Part shown: positions 49,189 to 60,249 of the stretch, one piece after another
Layout: each line of letters starts with the position of its first letter
Position numbering within the stretch: the first letter of the stretch is position 1
Assembly (NCBI GenBank): GCA_964035795.1
Contig: OZ038320.1
Location: 29,599,160 to 29,663,159, forward strand
Length of the DNA: 64,000 nucleotides
Source of the DNA: Pterobdella sp. o SKG-2022
Taxonomy: Eukaryota; Annelida; Clitellata; Hirudinida; Piscicolidae
Direction of reading: 5' to 3'
Program-made: the position numbers and the translations under genes
Notes under the pieces: generated by a model
Database searches by the model: none
Told to the model about the DNA's origin: nothing
Seen by the model: only the letters and a program-made list of their open reading frames with translations

Positions 49189-50059
49189 GTTTTGTGAATT
49201 AAAAAGTTTCAAATCAAATATTTAAAATTTTTTTACGTTGAGTCTCATTTTTTTCTTCAAAAATTTTTTCAAATTTTAAAATATATTTAACATTACTGCA
49301 AATATATTTTTTAAATTTTAAATACTCTTGATATAATTTTTATAATAATCTCCATTTATATAGCACTTGAAACAAGAATTATTTTGAATATTTTTCCAGA
49401 TTGAGTCATAATATGTTTGAAACTCACAAACTTTGAGCTTCTTCTAAGTGGTTCAAAACCAATTAGGGGCTTTATGATGTTTATCTGTACATTCAGTCGA
49501 TCTTTTATTGCATAGGTGGTTGTTGTAAAGCTTGTATCAAACAGTTTCGTTGTTAAGCCCAAGTCAAACACTTTATTTATGCAAATTATTAAATCCTAAA
49601 CTCAACAGAATTTTTTGCTCTCTCTATGATACAAATTGTATGGAAAAGTTCAATTATATTTTTAACTAAACCAAACTTATGACTAAGAGCCTTATTTAAT
49701 AAATTTAATTATTAAATATTAAAAAATCATAGCTTTTAAAGGTAAGAAAGTTTCTTTAAGAATTACACTCAAATTAACTCGTTGGAATTATCTAAAAAAC
49801 TATAATTATAAAAATTCAAAAATTAGTTAAGCATGAAAATTAAATTTTTTTTCAACTTTAATTTATGTGATAAAATAAATCAAAAAGGTTGATTTAGTGG
49901 ACGCTGAGAAATAAAACTAAAAAATCAAATAAATAATCATCAAATTTATGACGGTGCTAAGAATTTATCATCAAGAGGTCAATTAAATCACCGTCGAAAA
50001 TTGAAAAGAATTTAAAAAATAATAGAAAATGGCATTGAAATAGATTTGTAAAGTTAAAA

Positions 50060-50450
50060 CTGAATGCCAACAGGACATAAAGCCGGCAGAAAAATTAAGA
50101 GCGAGCTATTTTGCATCAAAAGCGACGGTAAACGCGCAAATTTTTCCCCTAAGGCAGGATGAACGTGCGTGTATGATTGAGAAGAAGATTGATGGAAGCT
50201 GCAAGCGGTATTTGATGAGGTGTGATTGAGATTATTGACGGGAAAGTAAGAAGCTGGAGGTCAGAAAATGTCAAAAGGCACATAAAAATCTAAAGGTTAT
50301 CTCAAGATAGAAATGTCAGCAGAATGATTTGCATGTGATTCGGGCCAAAGGCTTTCCATCAAATCAATTGAGACTTTTGAAAGCTAATGTAACTCTCATT
50401 TTATCTGTACATGATTCATAGGCCCGTCCAGCTTTACTTTGCGATCTCTG
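50060..50450. promoter_or_regulatory. GC-richer block upstream of frizzled: candidate enhancer or exon
   Basis: About 390 bp, 1.4-1.9 kb upstream of the frizzled promoter, clearly richer in G+C than either side. It has an exact POU octamer ATTTGCAT (50327-50334), two CATCAAA(A/T) words and a GGCCAAAGG word. A plus-strand frame of about 60 codons (50044-50229) is also open and balanced, with donor-like ATGAG|GTGTGA. A minus-strand frame is open as well, so coding status is undecided. Confidence 0.35.
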
Positions 50451-51806
50451 CCAAAAAATCTTCTAGCAATATCTTCAGTTAATTTGAAAGTTGCTGTTGG
50501 TATCTGAAATTTTGTTTATGTTGTGTCTTCGCCACTTTCATGGTTTGATGCATGGACGATCAATTGATCCGGTGATCAAAAGTGCTTTAGTCTCGTGAAA
50601 ATCTGACGCCTCAAATGGACAAGTTTTTAAAATCATTTGTTTTGGTAGGTATAATGGATTTTGAAATTTTTGTAAAGTTTGAAAAGGTTTTATTTTTTAT
50701 TTTTTATTATTTTAATAATATTTAAATAAAAAAATTTATTTTATTTTAAACTAAACAAAAAACTTTTTATTTTTTGAATATAATGAGTAAAATTTTATTC
50801 AACCAAATGAAAAAAAACAAAATTATATCATAAATGTCAATTAAGTTTTAGCAAAACCCGCGAACGTTATACAAACTTCTATTTAATCTCTGCACCGAAG
50901 GTAGCAAAGTAAAAAAAATAATTAAAAATACCATGTTTGGAAAGATTGGTAAAAAACTTATGATAAATTTTATTCTGAAATATTAATTTGAAGAGAATAT
51001 CACTTAAACTATAAGCAAGATATAATATTAGTTAATAGAGAGGTTTTTATAGAATGAAAGAGAACCACAATCTTGATGGTGTTATTTTAAATGGTTCGAC
51101 AGAGGCGCAGATAAGAGTGGTCTCAGATTTTACAGTTTTTCGAGCAATATTTTAATATTTTTTTTTCAATAAATTTTAATTTGTAAGAATGTTTTTGAGT
51201 GCTTTGATGCCCACTTCAAGGCTAAATCAAGCCATATCATCTTTTGCGTATGAGTTTGGAAAGATTTTATTACTTTATCATTCAAAATTTATAAGATATC
51301 TGTATCTTTCTTATTAGATTGTGAATAAAATTATTTTTTCACATTAATTTTTTTAAAATTACGGATAAACATTTTTAATGATGTTTTCAAAATCAAAATC
51401 ATTTGTTATCGGTTCGAAAAAAGAGTTCTTTGAAGTTTCCACAAAAAAAAATATAAAAATATAACTTAAAAAAAAATATAATACTTTGTGAACTATAATA
51501 CTCTAGGATACTATGTGAGAAATAAATTTTTTCTCTTAAATTGTGTGAGGTTATCGGTTACGGTAATGAAAATGTTAATAGATTATTACCTGTTAAACGG
51601 TAAATAAAGAAGGTTAATGTTTTTCAAGAAATCTTCCCAAACATAACCGGCTTTGATTATGTTTTGAAGTTCATATTTTTAATTTGTTTAAACTCGTTTT
51701 GTTTAGTCACGCATCTTCCGAACCATTATGATAAGGTTTATCGCCCCATAAAACCTGGATGGAGAATTATAAAATGATATTTTCACAAAAAAAGTTTTCA
51801 AAAGGG

Positions 51807-51840
51807 TATAAAAAGGCTTTGCGGAGTTGAAATCAGTTTT
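51807..51840 (+). promoter_or_regulatory. frizzled core promoter: TATA box and initiator
   Basis: TATAAAAAGG begins at 51807. An initiator-like TCAGTT places its A at 51835, 28 bp downstream, the spacing expected of a metazoan TATA/Inr promoter. The resulting leader would be about 122 nt without introns. Confidence 0.6.
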
Positions 51841-51956
51841 CTAGTGAATAAACTTCTGTTGAAATTGTTTTGAGACTTTATTTTGTAAACATACAAAAAT
51901 ACATTGTTAAATTATTTAAACAAAGTTTCAAAAATAGTTAACACTTGCTTGTCAAA

Positions 51957-53654
51957 ATGAAATTTTTTTCAGTATTATTGTTGATATTCACTGCTATTAA
52001 TTTATTTGGCATATCGAATCAATGTGAAAAAATAGAGATGCCAGTTTGCTTCGATATGCCTTACGACCTCACGCTAATGCCTAACTTCCTGGGCCACACA
52101 GGCCAGAAAGAGGCTGCCGAAGCTATAGAGGAATACTTACCGTTGATAAAAAGTGGGTGTTCGAGGTTTTTGAGGTTTTTTCTGTGCTCAAAATACGCAC
52201 CTGTATGTTCTATGCAAAATGATGGGTCTAGTATTGTGGTTCCACCGTGTAAAACTTTGTGTTTGGAAGTCAAAAGTGATTGTAGCTCTGTTTTGAAATC
52301 AATGAATCTTTCTTGGCCTTCTTCTTTGGCATGCTGGAACCTACCTTGGAGTAATACTGCTAACCATTTTTGTGTCAATCCTCCCAAGTCTACTAAGTTT
52401 AATCATAAATTAGATTCTCTCACAGACGCGTCAACCTTTGATGATTTTTATAACGCTTATGTAGAGTATGATGATGTTGATTTTACCCCTAAAACCTCAA
52501 AAAAAGATCGATTAAAACCCAGGTATAAAAATGAAAATTGGTTCAAACTGCCCATACAAGAAAAAGTTGATGGAAATATACAATCTTCGAATTGTCCACA
52601 ACATTTTATATACGATTCAGAAAAGAAAAAGTGTTTAGGAGCCTGTAGTGAAGATATTATAATGAACAGAACTGAAAAACTTATTTTAAAAAAAGTATAT
52701 TTTTTATTTCATTTTTTTATTTTACTTATATCTCTGTTGTTTGTTATTTTCACCAGCAGTGGAGTTTCTATCTTAGAGCAACCTCAAAAAAATATTTTTT
52801 ACATTTCACTATCCAACGTTTTCTGTAGTTCTCTGCATGTTTTCATACTTGGCTTAATTCTTATGAGCGAGAACTCACAAAAAGATACTTCTACAAACAG
52901 TCAAATCGTTGAAACACTAACTTGCAACCATCTCACCAAAACATTCATCTACAACAAGTTAAGCAACTACTTTTGCAACCTCATTTCATTAGCGATCTTT
53001 TATACAGAGATCTCTGTCTTTATGTGGTTCACAATGACAAACCTATCTTGGTTTCTGTCAACATTTTTCAAATGGAGTCAAGAATCAGTATCTTCAATAG
53101 CTTTTTATCAGCATCTTGTTTCGTGGATGTTTCCAGCAGTGCTTTGTGTGGTTTCTATTTTGTCTTCGTCAATAGAAGCCGATCCGCTTTTGGGCTTCTG
53201 TAGGATTGGAGTTATGAACAAAAAAACTATAATGAACTTCAAAATTCTTTTTGAAATAGTTGTCTTAATGATTGGAGGGAGTTTACAAGTTATTGGCTTT
53301 TTATCAACGTCCTATGTTTTGAAGCAACTGAAATCTTCGCATCAGAACAAAGATGCGAAAAAATTGAAGAAGATTATATACAAAATGTTGATATTCACCA
53401 TACTCTTCAGCCTTCCTCTTGCCATAAACATATACAACAACATAAATTTATACTTCATTAATGCTAGACTCACAGAAGAGTTGAAGATATGCGAAACTTC
53501 AAACGAGTGTCATGTCAAAATTTCTCTCAAGGTCATCTACTTGGCTAGAGTTTTAGTCTCGTTCACGTTGAGTTTGTCGCCAATCATTTGGATAAGCTGG
53601 AAAAAACTCTTTCATAAACTGAAAATGATGTTATCCTATTGTTCAGCTTGTTAG
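51957..53654 (+). CDS. fz: Frizzled-family Wnt receptor, intronless
   Basis: 565-residue receptor. The ATG at 51957 (GTCAAAATGA) is the only plausible start, because a stop lies in frame 15 bases upstream. A signal peptide (about residues 1-21) leads into a cysteine-rich Wnt-binding domain from C23 with all ten cysteines, and PNFLGH, RFFLCSKYAPVC and WPSSLAC blocks. A long linker follows, then seven membrane segments, including the conserved ECL1 cysteine (LTC) and the NLSWFLSTFFKW segment after TM3. Frizzleds receive Wnt at the plasma membrane and recruit Dishevelled through KTxxxW just after TM7. Here that position reads WKKLFHKLKMM, so neither the T nor the W is present. The tail ends 20 residues after TM7 in YCSAC, with no PDZ ligand. 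The CRD most resembles the Fz4 or Fz9/10 type by eye; subfamily is uncertain. Confidence 0.97.
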   Translation: MKFFSVLLLIFTAINLFGISNQCEKIEMPVCFDMPYDLTLMPNFLGHTGQKEAAEAIEEYLPLIKSGCSRFLRFFLCSKYAPVCSMQNDGSSIVVPPCKTLCLEVKSDCSSVLKSMNLSWPSSLACWNLPWSNTANHFCVNPPKSTKFNHKLDSLTDASTFDDFYNAYVEYDDVDFTPKTSKKDRLKPRYKNENWFKLPIQEKVDGNIQSSNCPQHFIYDSEKKKCLGACSEDIIMNRTEKLILKKVYFLFHFFILLISLLFVIFTSSGVSILEQPQKNIFYISLSNVFCSSLHVFILGLILMSENSQKDTSTNSQIVETLTCNHLTKTFIYNKLSNYFCNLISLAIFYTEISVFMWFTMTNLSWFLSTFFKWSQESVSSIAFYQHLVSWMFPAVLCVVSILSSSIEADPLLGFCRIGVMNKKTIMNFKILFEIVVLMIGGSLQVIGFLSTSYVLKQLKSSHQNKDAKKLKKIIYKMLIFTILFSLPLAINIYNNINLYFINARLTEELKICETSNECHVKISLKVIYLARVLVSFTLSLSPIIWISWKKLFHKLKMMLSYCSAC

Positions 53655-54636
53655 TTTCACCGCACTATGTATTTAATTGAATTTTTAATAGCTAGCAAAT
53701 TTTGGTTTGTATCAACGTAGTATTGGATTTTCACATAAAATTTATATCAATTTTACGTCTAAAAATATCCAGTTTGAAATCGAAAAAGTTTTTTTGAAAC
53801 TTATGAATAATTTTTTAGAAACATCGTATTTTCTTTGTAAACTTGAAATTTATACAGATTCTTAAGGTTTAGAAAAATACGTAGAGAAAAATTTTCATTC
53901 ATTAGCTAATGAATTATGACAAGGTTTTACATATTGAAATTTTTAGCTCAATATAAATTATTCTCTACGTGTTCTTTTAAGTCTTCACACTCTAAAGTTT
54001 TTACTGTATGAATTCCAAATTTATGAATAGTTTTACAAGTTTTAATGTTTAACAAACTTTGATGTTTCTAATGGTGATTCAAGGTATATTGGGTGGCATA
54101 TCGTATGCTTTTTTTTTGAATTATTCTGTTTTTACTTCAAAAATGAAGCATTTTTAAAATAAATATTCAATTCAAAAACTAAATTTTTGGTAAATTCTCT
54201 TCATCACGGAACATTAACAAGAAACTATTGAAAAAAATTTATATTCTCATAATCTAGGATCATATTTGTGATTTAACTATTTGGCAACTAATGTAGTCAT
54301 GCAAGCGTTATAACTTTGATCAAAATTTTCTCTAAGCTTGTTTTTCAAATTTTAAAAAATGAAAAAACTTTAAAAATCTTTTAAACTTCATATTCGGCAT
54401 CGTTACAAAAAAAGTTGAATGTAAAATGTTGTTTAGATTGGTATGCGAATAATATTTATTAAAGCAAACTTTGAGAGTAATTGTTGGTGAAAGCACTCAA
54501 AAAGTTTCTGATTTTTCCATACTGGTACACTCTACAGACAGTTAATAAATTGGTTTGTACAGTAAAATAATTGGTTAAAATTTGATGATGAACAGATTAA
54601 TATTGAAAGGTATAAAAGTTGCATAAGTTTTCATAA
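53655..54636. other. 3' flank of frizzled
   Basis: AT-rich; AATAAA at 54158 is one possible polyadenylation signal. A plus-strand TATAAAAG at 54611 is not followed by a supportable gene. Confidence 0.5.
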
Positions 54637-55256
54637 ACTAATAGAATGTAAGTTGAAACATTCACATCACATGTAAGGGCTGTTCTTACTCTTCAGTAAA
54701 ATTGCATTTTGATAGAGCAAAGAAAAGCCAGTACCAACGGCATGAGCTAAAAATAGAAATTATTCAATAAATTTTTAATTATTCGATAATTTTTTGTATA
54801 TTTCTAATATGAATTGTTAACTTTTTTCAATAATTAATAATTCTTTTCCAAAACTCCTTAAATAATTTTTTAAGTACCTTTATAGAAACAGCTCAACTAT
54901 GAAAACTTACATATATCATATTTTTATTTCAACCTTAACTTCACTCAAATAAAACCAAACCAAAAAATTCTCTTACTTGGAAAGCGATGAAGCTGGATCC
55001 ATTCAGTTTGTCTTTTTCAGCAGTTTTCATGTAGGACATCATTTTTGACATCATGCTAGTGTGGCCTTTGTAATGCATTTTCGAGCTTTGAGTCATGTGC
55101 TTGTAAGTAGAGTGGGTCATTTTTTGAGAACAGTGGGTTATTTGGTATGAGTTGTAGAATCCATCATGGTGCTCGAGGCTGCAGTAGTTTGTTGCGTTGT
55201 GACCGTTGATGCTGTCGTAGTTTGTTACGTTGTCGCCGTTGATACCAATGCCACAA
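54637..55256 (-). pseudogene. Broken duplicate of the Thr/Ser-rich GPI-type surface protein gene
   Basis: About 545 bp (54637-55180) is a clear duplicate of 59308-59856. The last exon (54693-54746) is intact and encodes LMPLVLAFLCSIKMQFY. The main exon (54977-55256) keeps its donor (CCAA|GTAAGA) but has lost one base near 55139, giving a frameshift and stop inside the heptad repeats. Upstream it carries two 33-bp Thr-rich repeats, the first with a TAA at 55225-55227 where the second has CAA. The base pair that would complete the start codon in the intact copy is also changed (TT instead of TG). The noncoding first exon and TATA box were not found here. Confidence 0.8.
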
Positions 55257-55450
55257 CTGTATTTGTTTTTGTTGATGTTAGATTTTGTTGTGTTAATTTT
55301 GCTTGCATAATTTTCGGTTCAGAGAAAAGTATGTTTTTCCAAGTTTATTGGTCTATTTAATAAATAAATTTAATATTGACATGTTTTAAACTTGCATAAA
55401 AATATAATTTTGATTTTTTGGCAAAAAGGTGGTGTAAATAATAATAAATT

Positions 55451-55530
55451 AATTAATAACTTATTTATTTATTTATTCATTCATTTATTTATTTATACAT
55501 TAATTAATTAATTTATTTATTTATTCATTC
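55451..55530. repeat. (TTTA)n simple repeat flanking a LINE fragment
   Basis: TTTATTTATTTA-type units with TTAATTAA interruptions directly before the LINE fragment. Similar TTTA units resume after its tail (56560-56640), so the LINE appears inserted into, or bounded by, this repeat. Confidence 0.9.
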
Positions 55531-56523
55531 TGGGACCAATCCTCTTCTCTCTTTATACATCACCCATGTGTAGCATTATCGTACAGCACTACTTGCTTTT
55601 TCACCAGTTCGCTGATGACATCACTCTTTTCGCCGGAATCTCTCACCCAGATTTTAGCCCCACTCTCCTTAAATTATACAGTTGTCTTTCCGCTCTGAAC
55701 TCCTGGTTTTCCCAAAGCCAACTGAAACTAAACCCTTTTAAGGGTGAAGTGATGTTTGTCAGCAGCTCTCGTCTTTTAGCAAAATACAATCTCCCTTCTG
55801 TGGTAACTCTCGACGGCACCACACTTCCTATATCTTCCAAGCTCAAAATCTTAGATGTCACCTCAGATTCAAATTTGAACTTTGCTCACTTTATTTCTTA
55901 AATAATCCAATCTTCCAATTTCCATATCTATGCCATGAAACAAGTACGCAAATTCTTACCTCTTTCCACTGCTAATGCCCTCTTTATCTCACAAGTTCTT
56001 TCTAGATTGGACTACTGTAATTCTCTCCTTTGTGGGCAGCCAAACTAGCTTTTATGCAAACTTCAAGCCCTCCAAAACCACGCGGCCAAGACGGTTCTTC
56101 AAGCTGATTATTTCAGCTATTCCAGCGACTGTCTTGATCGTTTGCACTGGTTACCTGTCTCCCAAAGATGCAAGTTTAAATTACTTTAACTAATTGCATG
56201 CACTCTCAAGCTTGAACAACCTGCTTTTCTTTTTGATCTTTTGTCAATCAGACACACACGTCAACCACTCAGATTCTTGCACTCTGGTCTCCAGCTTCAT
56301 CAACCTGTTTCTTCAGGCTTGTTTACTAGTCGCTCATTTTCTCACCAAGCTCCACGTCTGTGAAATTCACTTCCCTCTAACATGCGCTCATCGCCTTCTC
56401 TCATGAGCTTTCGCAAACTTTTGAAAACTCACTTATACCATAAACATCCCCAGTCATAATCTCTTACAAGCCTTGAGCGCCTCTGAAGCAATCTTGAATT
56501 GATAACTGTGTGCTGTAAAAATC

Positions 56524-56556
<33 letters not shown>

Positions 56557-56557
56557 T
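55531..56557 (+). mobile_element. 5'-truncated, dead CR1/L2-like LINE copy
   Basis: Starts abruptly at the LGPILFSLYTSP block of the reverse transcriptase. It carries HQFADDITLFAG with the catalytic FADD motif, then follows the same protein as the element at 62.5-64 kb to the ORF end at TAA 56457-56459. At least four in-frame stops break it, the first at about 55900. The 3' region (AGCGCCTCTGAAGC, then GTGTGCTGTAAAAATC) ends in an (AAT)n tail at 56522-56557, the microsatellite tail typical of CR1/L2-type LINEs. Confidence 0.95.
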
Positions 56558-56559
56558 CA

Positions 56560-56581
56560 ATTTATTTATTGATTTATTGAT

Positions 56582-56612
<31 letters not shown>

Positions 56613-59307
56613 TTCACTTATTAGTTTTTTTATAATTTTTTTATTAACTAATATATTTATTTGTTCATTTATTCACCTAATTAATATTTTTTTTAACTTT
56701 TCCATTAATCCATTTATTTATTCATTACTTTTTTAGTCTTCAATTTATTTAAATATTTATTCTGCTATTCGTTATAACTAGCTTTCATATATATTTCTTT
56801 TGATAAACATTTTGACCAATAGAAAACAGCATCTTCTAAACAAACTTTTTATAAATCATTTTATTCAAAAATATAAGAACTAACCGACGAGAAATGAGAG
56901 AAGGAAAAGTCTTTTGAACATTTCTAGTTGTTTGAATCACCGACTGAAACCTTGAATACATTTTGAGAATCAATGGGATAATTTAATTATCAAATTATTT
57001 ATCAAAATTCAATATGGATTTATGTTAATTTTTTTATAAAATCATTTAATTAATTCTGACTCTGAATAATTTACAATAACCAAAGTGTCTAACTTGATCT
57101 ACCGATTTCATAATCCCTTTTCTCGCTTTCTTTTGTAAAGTTCATCTAGCTAAAAATTACAGTTCATTGAAGCTGTTGCTACCTGCTGAGTTCAAGCTGA
57201 TCACAATAATGAGAATTTTGAAGTTTATGGCATTAGCATTTAAAAATATCAACGTGTAACATGTACCTACAATATCACCTGTAAACTCTGCAATGTTTTG
57301 TTTATAGCTTTTGTTTTTTTGTTCGGTTCATAAAAATTCTTTGTTATAAGATTGGAAAGGTTTGAATGAAAATATTTAATAATCTTTGGCTGGCATTTTT
57401 TGGTATTTTACATTTATATTTTTACTTAATTATAAAGAGAAAGTCAACAAAAATCATTGGCATTTAGCTATTCTATTGAAATTACTTCCCTTTCAGGTAA
57501 AACCACGATTAGTGTGTAATTTTTATAATTTAATTTTGCAAAATCTAAAATCAAAAATATTTTAGTTATCGTGTTATATGATTTTCATCTTATATTTTAG
57601 TTTTTTTATATTGAATGAATTTTGATATATAGTGATTTGAATTATTTATTTTGTTTTTTTTCCATTTTCATTTACGGCATATTATTATACCTTTGAAAGG
57701 CAGTTGTTTTAGATTTAACTTGTTATATTTAATTTGATTTGATTTTATTTATGCCATTTATTTTTTTTTAAGTTTGTTGTAATTAGTTCTGTTACTCATT
57801 TTCAGCTTGTTCACTTCAATTTGAGCTTCATGTAATTGTTGTTCATATTAATAAAAGAATTCTTGTTAAAAAAAATTTTTTGTTATTTTTCCAAGTTAGA
57901 TCTATTATAAGATATTTTATATTTGAACTTTTATACATATTTTATGTCGAAGTTCTAGCTTGGGTTTCAATGAATGTATTAAAACTCTTCAAGATTGAAG
58001 TTTTATAGATAATTTTTCGTATCTTCAAAGGCATCGTGTATCAATTTTTTTTAATTTATGAAATATAATAGCCTAAATCAAATTGCAAGACCAACAAACA
58101 CAAAGTATTTAGTTTTTCAAAGAGTCACGAAGCTTTCATAAGACTATCTTACATTATCAAGTGACTAAATAATTTGTTTTTATTGACCGTACAATTTATT
58201 GTTAATTGTTTTTATAAAAATGATTTCCAAAAAAGAAGCAATATTTTTATACTTTTAATTAAACTTTTGAAACATGAATTGAGGATTCATACATTTATTC
58301 AAAATAAAAAGCTATAATTTTCGATAAATATAGCCTTATCATAAAACGTTAGCATGAAGTGACTATTTTCGAAGATTAATTGCTATACAAAACATACATA
58401 AGATGGCTCTAAAATATTACTTTTAATTGAACTGATCGTTTCAAAAAATTTAACTTTGTTATAATTTATTGGTATATTTTCAGATGAAAAAAGTTTATTT
58501 ATATTGCGATGGTAACCTATATAATATTTTTCAACAGAAAGTAGTTATTGTAAAAATAGTTAATTGGTTAGTAATTAAGGTTAAAAAAATTCAAAATTAT
58601 TGTATATATTTTTTTGATTTCTGAAACTGTTAAATGTTTGAAATCTGCTCCCCTCTTTGCATTCCCATTTTAGTTGAATAAAAAAAAGTATCAAAATAAT
58701 GCTTTTTTTGTGAAATTGCTTTTAAAACAATAATTTCATTTATTTGTTCTTTTTCCAGTGACCATCTTCATACCTCTAAAAATTGTAATCATAACTTCGA
58801 CTCTTATTTTAATCTCTTAAATTTATTTTTCAAATTTTTCCATAACGACCAGTAAATCTTCTCACCCTCATCTTGTTCGTATTAAACTATGGATTTTTTT
58901 GAATCAATATTATCTCAAATAGTAATTTTACTTCGAAATCTAAAAGATATAGCATCCAAAAGCTTTTTTTGAATAAAGAATAGGTAGCGAAAGTGTGGCA
59001 ATGAGTTTTATCATTTATAAAGCTACGATTAGATTAACATAATGCTTGAACGAATAAAGCTTGAAAAATTCTCGATTGAGTTTTAATTTTTGAAAGGCTT
59101 CCAACAAAGAAATTATTCGAAACAAAATGAAAAGCAAAATCTTAAATTATATGAATAAAATTTTAGCATAATTTTGTCTTTTCCACCTCTAATTGATGCT
59201 TAATGTTTTTGATATCCTATCAAGCAAAAATCAGTTTTTAAAAATCTATTCACTACATTAATTTCTATGGATTAAAGATTGTTAAATCTTCTAAAATATT
59301 CATATCA
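56560..59307. other. AT-rich intergenic DNA with a MITE fragment
   Basis: Begins with TTTA repeats. Positions about 58290-58360 (ACATTTATTCAAAATAAAAAG, then CTATAATTTTCGATA and CCTTATCATAAAACGTTAGC) match one arm and loop of the foldback MITE family. No gene is supported. Confidence 0.65.
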
Positions 59308-59365
59308 AAACTAATGGAATGTAAGTTGAAATTTTCACATCACATGTAAGGGCTGTTCTTACTCT

Positions 59366-59419
59366 TCAGTAAAATTGCATTTTGATAGAGCAAAGGACGG
59401 CCAGTGCCAACGGCATGAG
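59366..59419 (-). CDS. Thr/Ser-rich surface protein, last exon: hydrophobic C terminus
   Basis: Acceptor CTATTTTTAG, phase 0, 17 codons to TGA 59366-59368: LMPLALAVLCSIKMQFY. Joined to the NGSSFIAFQ end of the previous exon, it gives a small-residue site followed by a C-terminal hydrophobic stretch. That is the layout of a GPI-attachment signal, though a short membrane anchor is also possible. Confidence 0.72.
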   Translation of the reverse strand, partial: LMPLALAVLCSIKMQFY

Positions 59420-59648
59420 CTAAAAATAGAAATTATTCAATAAATTTTTAATTATTCGATAATTTTTTGTATATTTCTAATATGAATTGTTAACTTTTTC
59501 AATAATTAATAATTCTTTTCCAAAACTCCTTAAATAATTTTTTAAGTACCTTTATAGAAACAGCTCAACTATGAAAACTTACATATATCATATTTTTATT
59601 TCAACCTTAACTTCACTCAAATAAAACCAAACCAAAAAATTCTCTTAC

Positions 59649-59899
59649 TTGGAAAGCGATGAAGCTGGATCCATTCAGTTTGTCCTTTTCAGCAGTTTTC
59701 ATGTAGGACATCATTTTTGACATCATGCTGGTGTGATATTTGGAATGCATTTTCGTGCTATGAGTCATGTGCTTGTAAGTAGAGTGGGTCATTTTTTGAG
59801 TAGAGTGGGTCATTTTGGTATGAGTTGTAGAATCCATCATGGTGCTCGAGGCTGTTGATGTGGTAGCATTTGCTTTGCAGATCAGGCCCACCAAGACCA
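59649..59899 (-). CDS. Thr/Ser/His/Met-rich heptad-repeat surface protein, main exon
   Basis: Acceptor with a long pyrimidine tract (CCTTCCTTCCTCCCGCAG, exon from 59899) and donor TTTCCAA|GTAAGA, phase 1 in and 0 out. The exon's first bases TG follow an exon ending in A, so splicing creates the ATG. The product begins MVLVGLICKANATTSTASS, a short signal-peptide-like start. It continues with near-heptad repeats of K-M-T-H-S-T-x, then a Lys/Met-rich stretch and KDKLNGSS before the anchor exon. It is about 100 residues in all, rich in potential O-glycosylation sites. It is likely a secreted or surface-tethered mucin-like protein; no family is recognised. Confidence 0.72.
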
Positions 59900-60164
59900 C
59901 TGCGGGAGGAAGGAAGGGAGGTTTGAGGTTATTTCGTATGTTTATCTACATATGCTTGTTTTTTCACTGATTGATTGTTTGCTTATAAATAATATTATGG
60001 GAAGTAGTAAAATAATATTGAAATCTTGAAAGTATTTCAGAAACATGGAAACAAACATGAAGCAAAAAGGATTGTCGAAAAGTTTTTCATTGTGATCTGC
60101 TTGAACTGAAATGAAAATTCTATTTAAAAAAGTTCATCAATTCAACATTTAAGAAAACACTTAC

Positions 60165-60222
60165 TGTGATTCAAGATAGACAAAACGATACCAGCTTTAA
60201 AAATTGCGAAAAAACTTGGAAT
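60165..60222 (-). promoter_or_regulatory. Noncoding first exon of the surface-protein gene
   Basis: From an initiator-like CTCCATTCC (A at 60222) to the donor ATCACA|GTAAGTG after 60165. It contains no ATG, so translation must begin at or after the splice junction, where A joins TG. The intron to the main exon is about 265 bp. Confidence 0.55.
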
Positions 60223-60240
60223 GGAGCTTTTTTTCGCGGC

Positions 60241-60248
60241 CTTATATA
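60241..60248 (-). promoter_or_regulatory. TATA box of the surface-protein gene
   Basis: TATATAAG on the minus strand, within a short GC-richer context (AAGGCCGCG just downstream), about 26 bp upstream of the initiator-like site. Confidence 0.55.
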
Positions 60249-60249
60249 C

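Larger units (their letters stand above)
34667..51790. other. 17-kb gene-poor region between the lectin gene and frizzled
   Basis: Apart from the separately listed candidates I see no gene. GC-richer blocks at about 38580-38830, 39350-39640, 43550-43760, 44740-45130 and 50060-50450 stand out from AT-rich background and carry transcription-factor-like words. They are the best places for regulatory elements. The 5' exons of the minus-strand lectin gene probably lie here or beyond. Confidence 0.5.
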
